Shown one piece after another: positions 57,573 to 64,000 of a DNA stretch of 64,000 nt. The DNA is from Kosakonia oryzae (lineage in GTDB: Bacteria; Pseudomonadota; Gammaproteobacteria; Enterobacterales; Enterobacteriaceae), in the NCBI RefSeq assembly GCF_001658025.2, contig NZ_CP014007.2:496001-560000 (forward strand), read 5' to 3'. Below the pieces are notes generated by a model that ran no database searches, had not been told where the DNA came from, and saw only the letters and a list, made by a program, of their open reading frames with translations. Made by a program: the position numbers and the translations under genes. How positions within the stretch are numbered: the first letter of the stretch is position 1; each line of letters opens with the position of its first letter.

Positions 57573-59006
57573 TTAGTTGTTCTGGTAGATATCTTTGTAC
57601 AGGCGGCTCTCAAAACGAACCAATGGAATACGACGGTTTCGTTGATCCTCAGGTTCGACTGCATAGCCAGAAAGGTACTGCACAAAGGCCATTCGTTGAC
57701 CGCTGGCGGTGGTAATAAATCCGGCCAGATTATACACGCCCTGTAATGACCCGGTTTTCGCAGAAACCTTACCGTCGACGCCAGCTTCATGCAGGCCCGC
57801 ACGGTATTGCAGCGAACCATCATAGCCAGCCAACGGCAGCATTGAAATAAAATTGAGTTCAGTATCATGCTGTGCAATATATTGCAGGACCTGCATCATG
57901 GTTGACGGTGCCAGCAAATTATGGCGCGACAGACCTGAACCATCCGCAATAATCGTATTCCCCAAATCAACACCGGCCTGCTGGCGCAGAATCTGACGAA
58001 CTGCATCTGAGCCCGCTCGCCAGGTACCGGGCACGCCAAAACGAGCATGTCCAATCATGCGAAAGACGGTATCGGCGATCATATTGTCCGATTTCTTCAG
58101 CATGATCTTCAGCAGGTCGTGTAATGGTGCTGATTGCTTACTGGCGATCACCGTGCCTGGCTGGTTTTCCAGCGTCTGTCGCAGCAGTGTGCCGGTGTAA
58201 GGGATGCCTGCGGTTTTGAGTTCGTCTTTAATAATGGCGCCAGCATAGCTGGCACCGTCCTGGATGGCGAAAGCCAGCGGCAGCGGGTCTGCTCGCTGTG
58301 GCAAGCAGCCGGTGAGTGTGAAGCGGTTTAAATCGCCGGGTACGACGTCGAGTTCACAATATTGTGCTTCTGATGAACCACGCGCCAGGGTGCGAACCTG
58401 GCTGAACATATTGACGGGGTAGTAAGAGGCGATGCGGATATAGGCCAGATCGCCTGGTTTTTGCGCGCTATAAAGTGATACCGAGAAGCAGTTGCGATCG
58501 ATAATCGCCGCAGCCGGAGGAGCGCTAAAGCACTGCGTCATATCATTCCAGGGCCAGCCTGGCGCTTTATCGTGGCTGGCGAAAATGGAAGTATCGATCA
58601 GTACGTTACCATCGATTTTCTGCACACCTGACTTTTTCAGCGCATTAATCATGTTGCGAATATCCTGACGTTTTAACGTCGGATCGCCGCCAAATCGTGC
58701 AATTAAGTCGCCTTTTAATACTCCATTCTCGACAGAACCTTTGCTTTCCAGCGTGGTTGTAAAGCGAAAGTCCGGCCCGAGTTGCAAAAGTGCCGCCAGT
58801 GCGGTGATCACCTTTTGTGTACTCGCGGGAAGCGCCATTTGCTTACCATGGTAATCAATCTCGGGCGCCTGAGCGCCTACCTTTTGAACCATCAGTGCTA
58901 AATTCGCGCCGTCCGGAAGTTGATTAATATATTCGTCAACATTCGCGGCCTGAGCAGTCAGGGCTATACTAGTGGTCAATCCGATGATAAAGCTAGAAAA
59001 TCGCAT
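57573..59006 (-). CDS. dacB: DacB, penicillin-binding protein 4
   Basis: PBP4 is a periplasmic class C penicillin-binding protein with D,D-carboxypeptidase and endopeptidase activity. Its loss is associated with AmpC induction in some Gram-negatives. The 477-residue product has a signal peptide (MRFSSFIIGLTTSIALTAQA) and the active Ser62 in ASTQK (SxxK motif). SDN lies in KKSDNMIAD and KTG in SAKTGSLQG near residue 417. Its length equals that of E. coli. The upstream gap leads to the greA leader on the other strand. Confidence 0.97.
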   Translation of the reverse strand: MRFSSFIIGLTTSIALTAQAANVDEYINQLPDGANLALMVQKVGAQAPEIDYHGKQMALPASTQKVITALAALLQLGPDFRFTTTLESKGSVENGVLKGDLIARFGGDPTLKRQDIRNMINALKKSGVQKIDGNVLIDTSIFASHDKAPGWPWNDMTQCFSAPPAAAIIDRNCFSVSLYSAQKPGDLAYIRIASYYPVNMFSQVRTLARGSSEAQYCELDVVPGDLNRFTLTGCLPQRADPLPLAFAIQDGASYAGAIIKDELKTAGIPYTGTLLRQTLENQPGTVIASKQSAPLHDLLKIMLKKSDNMIADTVFRMIGHARFGVPGTWRAGSDAVRQILRQQAGVDLGNTIIADGSGLSRHNLLAPSTMMQVLQYIAQHDTELNFISMLPLAGYDGSLQYRAGLHEAGVDGKVSAKTGSLQGVYNLAGFITTASGQRMAFVQYLSGYAVEPEDQRNRRIPLVRFESRLYKDIYQNN

Positions 59007-59071
59007 AATCTCGCGCTAACAACCTGGAAACAAGCCGTCATACTACGGCGCAACACCCCGGAAAGTAAACG

Positions 59072-59110
59072 ATGACCCATAGTGAACTTCCGGGTAAAAT
59101 ACGTATCAAA
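59072..59110 (+). promoter_or_regulatory. Two overlapping greA promoters, one sigma-E-like
   Basis: TGAACTT (59083-59089) with TCAAA (59106-59110) 16 bases later fits the sigma-E consensus well. Interleaved with it, ATGACC (59072-59077) and TAAAAT (59095-59100) are 17 bases apart and fit sigma-70. E. coli greA also has one sigma-E and one sigma-70 promoter, so this arrangement is conserved. Confidence 0.75.
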
Positions 59111-59160
59111 TTGAAAAATTGTAGCTGACCTGGGGCTTCGTCCCCGGGTCAGTTTTCTTT
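59107..59160 (+). ncRNA. graL: GraL, terminated greA leader RNA
   Basis: Transcripts from the greA promoters would meet a strong intrinsic terminator (stem arms 59125-59135 and 59142-59152, T-rich 59153-59160) about 95 bases before greA. The stem has eleven pairs, one of them T-G, and a TTCG-type loop. In E. coli this yields the short leader RNA GraL, with only a fraction of polymerases reaching greA. The 5' end here is inferred from the promoters. Confidence 0.7.
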
Positions 59161-59253
59161 TGCTCCTGCCCAGCGAGAAACCCTGTACGCCGGGAGACAG
59201 AGCAGACGGGGCGGGTTAACGCTCCTTACAGGAATGTTTAAGAGGTATAACAA

Positions 59254-59730
59254 ATGCAAGCTATTCCGATGACCTTACGTGGTGCCGAAAAACTGCGCGA
59301 AGAGCTGGAGTTTCTGAAATCCGTTCGCCGCCCTGAAATCATCGCCGCTATTGCGGAAGCCCGCGAGCATGGCGATCTAAAAGAGAACGCTGAATACCAT
59401 GCTGCGCGTGAGCAGCAGGGTTTTTGCGAAGGCCGAATCAAAGACATTGAAGCGAAGCTCTCCAATGCGCAGGTTATCGATATCACGAAGATGCCGAAAA
59501 ACGGCCGCGTCATTTTTGGCGCAACGGTTACCGTTTTGAATCTGGATAACGACGAAGAACAGACTTACCGCATTGTGGGTGACGATGAGGCTGACTTTAA
59601 ACAGAACCTCATCTCTGTAAATTCACCGATCGCACGTGGTCTGGTAGGTAAAGAGCAGGATGATGTGGTGGTAATCCGCACGCCTGGCGGCGAAGTTGAA
59701 TACGAAATCATCAAAGTGGAATACCTGTGA
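59254..59730 (+). CDS. greA: Transcript cleavage factor GreA
   Basis: GreA enters the RNA polymerase secondary channel and stimulates cleavage of backtracked RNA, rescuing stalled complexes. The 158-residue product has the N-terminal coiled coil (about 1-75) with the tip acidic residues Asp41 and Glu44 in [13 protein letters not shown], and a C-terminal FKBP-like domain (about 80-158). It is nearly identical to E. coli GreA. A 93-base leader follows the GraL terminator. A terminator follows the gene. Confidence 0.99.
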   Translation: MQAIPMTLRGAEKLREELEFLKSVRRPEIIAAIAEAREHGDLKENAEYHAAREQQGFCEGRIKDIEAKLSNAQVIDITKMPKNGRVIFGATVTVLNLDNDEEQTYRIVGDDEADFKQNLISVNSPIARGLVGKEQDDVVVIRTPGGEVEYEIIKVEYL

Positions 59731-59772
59731 TGACAATATGGGTCACGTTTGTTGATCTATTGTAAAGAAAGG

Positions 59773-59796
59773 AAAAAGGCCGCATTGCGGCCTTTT
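59773..59796. terminator. Bidirectional terminator between greA and yhbY
   Basis: AAAAGGCCGC pairs with GCGGCCTTTT around ATT. The A-rich left arm makes it usable from both sides. The remaining gap to yhbY (59797-59882) shows nothing else clear. Confidence 0.88.
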
Positions 59797-59882
59797 ATCA
59801 ATACCAGGAGCGTGGCATTTTGCTCGTCTGCTGGCGGAAACCCCTCGTTTTACACAGCTTTTGTGTTCAATTCAGGATATCC

Positions 59883-60176
59883 TTAGCGTGGCAGCGAAAT
59901 TTTACGCTCCGCGGTTGGGCGATAAAGCACCAGCGTTTTACCGATGACCTGTACGTTGCAGGCGCCGGTTTCGCGAACGATAGCTTCCACAATCAAGGTC
60001 TTAGTTTCTCTGTCTTCAGAGGCGATCTTCACCTTGATAAGTTCATGGTGCTCTAACGCTTGTTCAATCTCGGCCAGTACCCCTTCGGTCAAACCATTAT
60101 TGCCAAGCATAACTACCGGCTTGAGCGGATGTGCCAGACCTTTCAGGTGCTGTTTTTGTTTAGTACTCAGATTCAT
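59883..60176 (-). CDS. yhbY: YhbY, CRM-domain ribosome assembly protein
   Basis: YhbY is a small CRM-domain RNA-binding protein that associates with pre-50S particles. The 97-residue product starts MNLSTKQKQHLKGLAHPLKP. It has the CRM loop VMLGNNGLTEGVLAEIEQAL (about 22-41) and the KVKIASEDRETK block, and ends TLVLYRPTAERKISLPR. It is divergent from rlmE, another 50S maturation gene. Confidence 0.96.
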   Translation of the reverse strand: MNLSTKQKQHLKGLAHPLKPVVMLGNNGLTEGVLAEIEQALEHHELIKVKIASEDRETKTLIVEAIVRETGACNVQVIGKTLVLYRPTAERKISLPR

Positions 60177-60294
60177 CGTATATTTTGCTTACGTTGGGAT
60201 TGAAAACGGGTCATTCTACCGCCATCTCCTGTGTATCGCCAAATTGCGCGTCGAAATTTATCGATGTCGACGATGAACCCGGATGGAAAGTTAA

Positions 60295-60921
60295 ATGACA
60301 GGTAAAAAGCGTTCTGCCAGCTCGAGCCGCTGGCTTCAGGAACACTTTAGCGATAAATATGTTCAACAGGCGCAGAAAAAAGGGTTGCGTTCCCGTGCCT
60401 GGTTTAAACTTGATGAAATACAGCAAAGTGACAAACTTTTTAAGCCGGGGATGACAGTTGTTGATCTCGGTGCAGCGCCTGGTGGGTGGTCGCAATATGC
60501 GGTTACTCAGATTGGCGGCAATGGCCGCATTATCGCTTGCGATCTTTTACCGATGGATCCAATCGTTGGTGTGGACTTCCTTCAGGGCGATTTTCGTGAT
60601 GAATTAGTCCTGAAAGCATTACTGGAACGTGTTGGTGACAGTAAAGTCCAGGTTGTCATGTCTGATATGGCGCCGAACATGAGCGGAACGCCAGCGGTGG
60701 ATATTCCCCGCTCGATGTATCTGGTTGAGTTAGCGCTGGATATGTGCCGCGATGTGCTGGCGCCTGGCGGGAGCTTTTTGGTTAAGGTGTTTCAGGGCGA
60801 AGGTTTCGATGAGTATCTCACGGAAATTCGCTCCATGTTTACGAAGGTAAAAGTGCGTAAACCGGACTCTTCGCGTGCGCGTTCACGCGAAGTGTATATT
60901 GTAGCGACCGGGCGAAAATGA
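60295..60921 (+). CDS. rlmE: RlmE (FtsJ/RrmJ), 23S rRNA 2'-O-methyltransferase
   Basis: RlmE methylates U2552 of 23S rRNA late in 50S assembly and is heat-induced in E. coli. The 208-residue product has the SAM-binding motif [15 protein letters not shown] (about 55-69). The full catalytic tetrad is present: Lys38, Asp124 (VVMSDMAPN), Lys164 and Glu199. It is followed 93 bases later by ftsH, its usual partner. Confidence 0.98.
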   Translation: MTGKKRSASSSRWLQEHFSDKYVQQAQKKGLRSRAWFKLDEIQQSDKLFKPGMTVVDLGAAPGGWSQYAVTQIGGNGRIIACDLLPMDPIVGVDFLQGDFRDELVLKALLERVGDSKVQVVMSDMAPNMSGTPAVDIPRSMYLVELALDMCRDVLAPGGSFLVKVFQGEGFDEYLTEIRSMFTKVKVRKPDSSRARSREVYIVATGRK

Positions 60922-61014
60922 TACCCCGTTGATTTCGGCCTTTGGTTTGAAAGAAACTGGATATGTTGTATCCTGACGCTGTTTTTAACACAGTTGTAAT
61001 ATGAGGTTAATCCC

Positions 61015-62955
61015 TTGAGTGACATGGCGAAAAACCTAATACTCTGGCTGGTCATTGCCGTTGTGCTGATGTCAGTATTCCAGAGCTTTGGGCCCAGCGA
61101 GTCTAATGGCCGCAAGGTGGATTATTCTACCTTCCTGCAAGAGGTCAACCAGGACCAGGTTCGCGAAGCGCGTATCAACGGACGTGAGATCAACGTTACC
61201 AAGAAAGATAGTAACCGTTACACGACTTACATCCCGGTCAACGATCCGAAACTGCTTGATAACCTGCTGACGAAAAACGTCAAGGTTGTTGGTGAACCGC
61301 CTGAAGAGCCTAGCCTGCTGGCTAACATCTTCATTTCCTGGTTCCCGATGCTGTTGCTGATCGGTGTCTGGATTTTCTTTATGCGCCAGATGCAGGGCGG
61401 CGGCGGCAAAGGCGCCATGTCGTTCGGTAAAAGTAAAGCGCGTATGCTTACGGAAGATCAGATCAAAACGACTTTCGCTGATGTTGCTGGCTGCGACGAA
61501 GCGAAAGAAGAGGTTGGCGAACTGGTCGAATATCTGCGTGAGCCGAGCCGGTTCCAGAAACTGGGCGGTAAGATCCCCAAAGGCGTACTGATGGTCGGCC
61601 CTCCGGGCACCGGTAAAACGCTGCTGGCGAAAGCCATTGCGGGTGAAGCGAAGGTTCCATTCTTCACGATTTCCGGTTCTGACTTCGTTGAAATGTTTGT
61701 GGGTGTTGGTGCTTCTCGTGTGCGTGACATGTTCGAGCAGGCCAAGAAAGCGGCACCGTGCATTATCTTCATCGATGAAATCGACGCCGTTGGGCGCCAG
61801 CGTGGCGCTGGTCTCGGCGGTGGTCACGATGAACGCGAACAAACGCTGAACCAGATGCTGGTTGAGATGGATGGTTTCGAAGGTAACGAAGGTATTATCG
61901 TTATCGCTGCAACGAACCGTCCGGACGTGCTCGATCCTGCGTTACTGCGTCCTGGCCGTTTTGACCGTCAGGTTGTGGTTGGTTTGCCGGACGTTCGTGG
62001 TCGTGAACAGATCCTGAAAGTTCATATGCGTCGCGTACCGCTGTCGCCGGATATCGATGCCGCGATTATTGCGCGCGGTACGCCGGGCTTCTCGGGTGCC
62101 GATCTGGCGAACCTGGTCAACGAAGCTGCTCTGTTTGCCGCTCGCGGTAACAAACGCGTGGTTTCGATGGTCGAGTTTGAAAAAGCCAAAGACAAAATCA
62201 TGATGGGTGCGGAACGCCGCTCCATGGTGATGACGGAAGCGCAGAAAGAGTCCACGGCCTATCACGAAGCAGGTCATGCGATTATCGGCCGTCTGGTGCC
62301 GGAACACGATCCGGTGCATAAAGTGACGATTATCCCGCGCGGTCGCGCATTGGGTGTGACGTTCTTCTTGCCGGAAGGTGATGCGATTAGCGCCAGCCGT
62401 CAGAAACTGGAAAGCCAGATCTCAACGCTGTACGGTGGCCGCCTGGCTGAAGAGATTATCTACGGTGTTGAACATGTTTCTACCGGTGCGTCCAACGATA
62501 TTAAAGTTGCGACTAACCTGGCGCGTAACATGGTTACCCAGTGGGGTTTTTCTGACAAACTCGGTCCGTTGCTCTACGCCGAAGAAGAGGGTGAGGTTTT
62601 CCTTGGACGTTCTGTAGCGAAAGCGAAACATATGTCCGATGAAACCGCGCGTATTATCGACCAGGAAGTGAAAGCGTTGATCGAACGTAACTACGATCGC
62701 GCACGCCAGATCCTGAACGATAACATGGATATTCTGCATGCAATGAAGGATGCTCTGATGAAATATGAGACCATCGATGCACCGCAGATTGATGACCTGA
62801 TGGCGCGCCGTGAGGTACGTCCACCGGCAGGTTGGGAAGATCCTGGCGCGAACAACTCTGACAACAATGGTACTCCGCGTGCGCCGCGTCCGGTTGATGA
62901 ACCGCGTACGCCGAACCCGGGCAATACCATGTCTGAGCAACTGGGCGATAAATAA
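61015..62955 (+). CDS. ftsH: FtsH, membrane AAA+ zinc protease
   Basis: FtsH is an essential inner-membrane protease that degrades LpxC (balancing LPS against phospholipid), sigma-32 and misassembled membrane proteins. The TTG at 61015 is preceded at ideal distance by GAGGTTAA and gives 646 residues (MSDMAKN); an ATG at 61024 giving 643 residues, the form usually annotated in E. coli, is possible. Two membrane helices (about 7-25 and 101-122) flank a periplasmic domain. Next come Walker A GPPGTGKT, Walker [11 protein letters not shown], the SRH region and the zinc site His417-Glu-Ala-Gly-His. The C-terminal degradation signal region is intact. Confidence 0.98.
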   Translation: MSDMAKNLILWLVIAVVLMSVFQSFGPSESNGRKVDYSTFLQEVNQDQVREARINGREINVTKKDSNRYTTYIPVNDPKLLDNLLTKNVKVVGEPPEEPSLLANIFISWFPMLLLIGVWIFFMRQMQGGGGKGAMSFGKSKARMLTEDQIKTTFADVAGCDEAKEEVGELVEYLREPSRFQKLGGKIPKGVLMVGPPGTGKTLLAKAIAGEAKVPFFTISGSDFVEMFVGVGASRVRDMFEQAKKAAPCIIFIDEIDAVGRQRGAGLGGGHDEREQTLNQMLVEMDGFEGNEGIIVIAATNRPDVLDPALLRPGRFDRQVVVGLPDVRGREQILKVHMRRVPLSPDIDAAIIARGTPGFSGADLANLVNEAALFAARGNKRVVSMVEFEKAKDKIMMGAERRSMVMTEAQKESTAYHEAGHAIIGRLVPEHDPVHKVTIIPRGRALGVTFFLPEGDAISASRQKLESQISTLYGGRLAEEIIYGVEHVSTGASNDIKVATNLARNMVTQWGFSDKLGPLLYAEEEGEVFLGRSVAKAKHMSDETARIIDQEVKALIERNYDRARQILNDNMDILHAMKDALMKYETIDAPQIDDLMARREVRPPAGWEDPGANNSDNNGTPRAPRPVDEPRTPNPGNTMSEQLGDK

Positions 62956-62983
62956 GGTATCCGTTGCTGGACCTGTTCTAACT

Positions 62984-63014
62984 GAAAACCCTGGGGCATG
63001 CTCCGGGGTTTTCT
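62984..63014 (+). terminator. Terminator after ftsH
   Basis: AAAACCCTGG can pair with CCGGGGTTTT (one T-G pair) around GGCATGCT, followed by CTTT. It separates rlmE-ftsH from folP-glmM, though read-through is possible. Confidence 0.75.
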
Positions 63015-63052
63015 TTATTGTATTAACCGCAACAACTCAGGGACTTTAAGTC

Positions 63053-63901
63053 ATGAAACTCGACGCCCAGGGCACTATACTCGAGCTCTCCCACCCGCAT
63101 GTGATGGGGATCCTCAACGTTACGCCGGACTCATTTTCCGATGGTGGCGCGCACAATACGTTAGTTGAGGCAGTTAAACATGCCAATTTGATGATCAACG
63201 CCGGGGCGACAATTGTTGATATTGGCGGGGAGTCCACAAGGCCGGGCGCGGCAGAAGTTAGCGTTGAAGAGGAACTGGAACGAGTAATCCCTGTGGTTGA
63301 GGCGATAGCCCAGCGTTTTGAGGTCTGGATCTCTGTCGATACGTCGAAGCCTGAAGTTATTCGAGAATCCGCACGAGCAGGCGCACATATTATTAATGAT
63401 ATCCGCTCGTTAACGGAGCCGGGTGCGATAGACGCTGCCGCTGAGACCGGTTTACCGGTATGCCTGATGCATATGCAGGGACAACCAAAAACAATGCAAG
63501 AAGCGCCGAAGTACGACGATGTGTTTGCTGATGTAGATCGCTTCTTTGCCGAACATATTGCCCGTTGCGAAAAGGCCGGTATCGCAAAAGAGAAATTGAT
63601 ACTCGACCCGGGATTCGGTTTCGGTAAGAATCTCTCGCACAATTATGCGCTGCTGTCCCGTCTGGCGGAATTTCATCACTTTGGGTTGCCGCTGCTGGTT
63701 GGGATGTCACGTAAATCTATGGTCGGACAACTGCTCAATGTCGGTCCTTCTGAGCGTTTAAGTGGGAGTCTTGCGTGTGCGGTGATTGCAGCAATGCAGG
63801 GCGCGCAGATTATTCGAGTTCACGATGTAAAAGAAACGGTAGAAGCTATGCGGGTGGTTGAAGCCACGCTGTCAGCGAAGGAAAATAAACGCTATGAGTA
63901 A
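63053..63901 (+). CDS. folP: Dihydropteroate synthase
   Basis: FolP condenses p-aminobenzoate with hydroxymethyl-dihydropterin pyrophosphate to dihydropteroate in folate synthesis and is the sulfonamide target. The 282-residue product has the pterin-site motif [14 protein letters not shown] (about 20-33), then GGESTRPGA and [11 protein letters not shown]-type residues (here [11 protein letters not shown]). Nothing in the sequence suggests a sulfonamide-resistant insertion. Its last bases overlap the glmM start by 8 bases. Confidence 0.98.
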
Positions 63902-64000
63902 TCGTAAATATTTTGGCACCGATGGCATTCGTGGCCGGGTAGGCGACGCACCGATCACCCCGGATTTTGTTCTCAAGCTGGGTTGGGCCGCCGGAAAAGT
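63894..64000 (+). CDS. glmM: GlmM, phosphoglucosamine mutase (3' end outside window)
   Basis: GlmM converts glucosamine-6-phosphate to glucosamine-1-phosphate for UDP-GlcNAc, the substrate of MurA. Only the first 35 codons are in the window: [20 protein letters not shown] and onward, which is the conserved start of the family with the FGTDGIRG block. It overlaps folP by 8 bases, as in E. coli, and is cut by the window edge. Confidence 0.95.

Noticed and set aside
61015-61023. Treating the FtsH TTG start as certain
   Set aside because: The ribosome-binding site favours TTG at 61015, but ATG at 61024 is the start usually annotated in relatives; the two differ by three residues and sequence alone cannot decide.

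Overview
The window is a contiguous piece of core chromosome from a member of the Enterobacteriaceae (gamma-proteobacteria). Nearly every product can be recognised at full length as an Escherichia coli-type protein, and gene order follows the E. coli csrD-to-glmM interval. Base composition looks moderately GC-rich and even, apart from short AT-rich promoter regions. The genus cannot be fixed from the sequence; the gene content would fit an Enterobacter/Kosakonia/Klebsiella-like organism better than E. coli itself. There are no rRNA or tRNA genes, IS elements, prophage or CRISPR arrays. Layout: (1) 1-12.3 kb, csrD (5' end cut off), the rod-shape operon mreBCD, the Maf pyrophosphatase yhdE, rng (RNase G), yhdP and tldD. 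(2) 12.3-19.1 kb, the aromatic-acid efflux system aaeR/aaeXAB, an aldehyde dehydrogenase not found here in E. coli, the barstar-like yhcO, and two DUF1471 genes (yhcN and a diverged paralogue). (3) 19.4-25.8 kb, argR, mdh, the periplasmic proteases degS and degQ, and the cell-division genes zapG and zapE. (4) 26-35.9 kb, rplM-rpsI-sspA-sspB, then gltBD directly (no nan sialic-acid genes between them), with a structured gltB leader and divergent yhcC. (5) 36-39.9 kb, arcB with the small RNA gene arcZ convergent at its 3' end, then elbB and mtgA. (6) 39.9-47.9 kb on the minus strand, yrbG-kdsD-kdsC-lptC-lptA-lptB-rpoN-hpf-ptsN-rapZ-npr, joining Kdo and LPS transport to sigma-54 and the nitrogen PTS. 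(7) 48-52.9 kb, mlaFEDCB (outer-membrane lipid asymmetry), ibaG and murA. (8) 52.9-64 kb, sfsB, ispB, rplU-rpmA-yhbE-obgE, dacB, the GraL/greA leader and greA, yhbY, rlmE, ftsH, folP and the start of glmM. Much of the window concerns the cell envelope: shape (MreBCD), peptidoglycan (MurA, MtgA, DacB), LPS (KdsC/D, LptABC, FtsH), phospholipid transport (YhdP, Mla), and envelope stress (DegS, DegQ, sigma-E promoters). A second thread is redox and carbon/nitrogen control: ArcB, ArcZ, a near-perfect ArcA-P box upstream of mdh, GltBD with a strong CRP-like site, ArgR and PtsN/NPr/RpoN. I found no new defence or biosynthetic system. The most unusual points are the extra aldehyde dehydrogenase beside aaeXAB, the DUF1471 pair, a perfect 14-bp inverted repeat in the sfsB promoter, perfect inverted repeats in the gltB leader, and an 8-G tract inside arcB.
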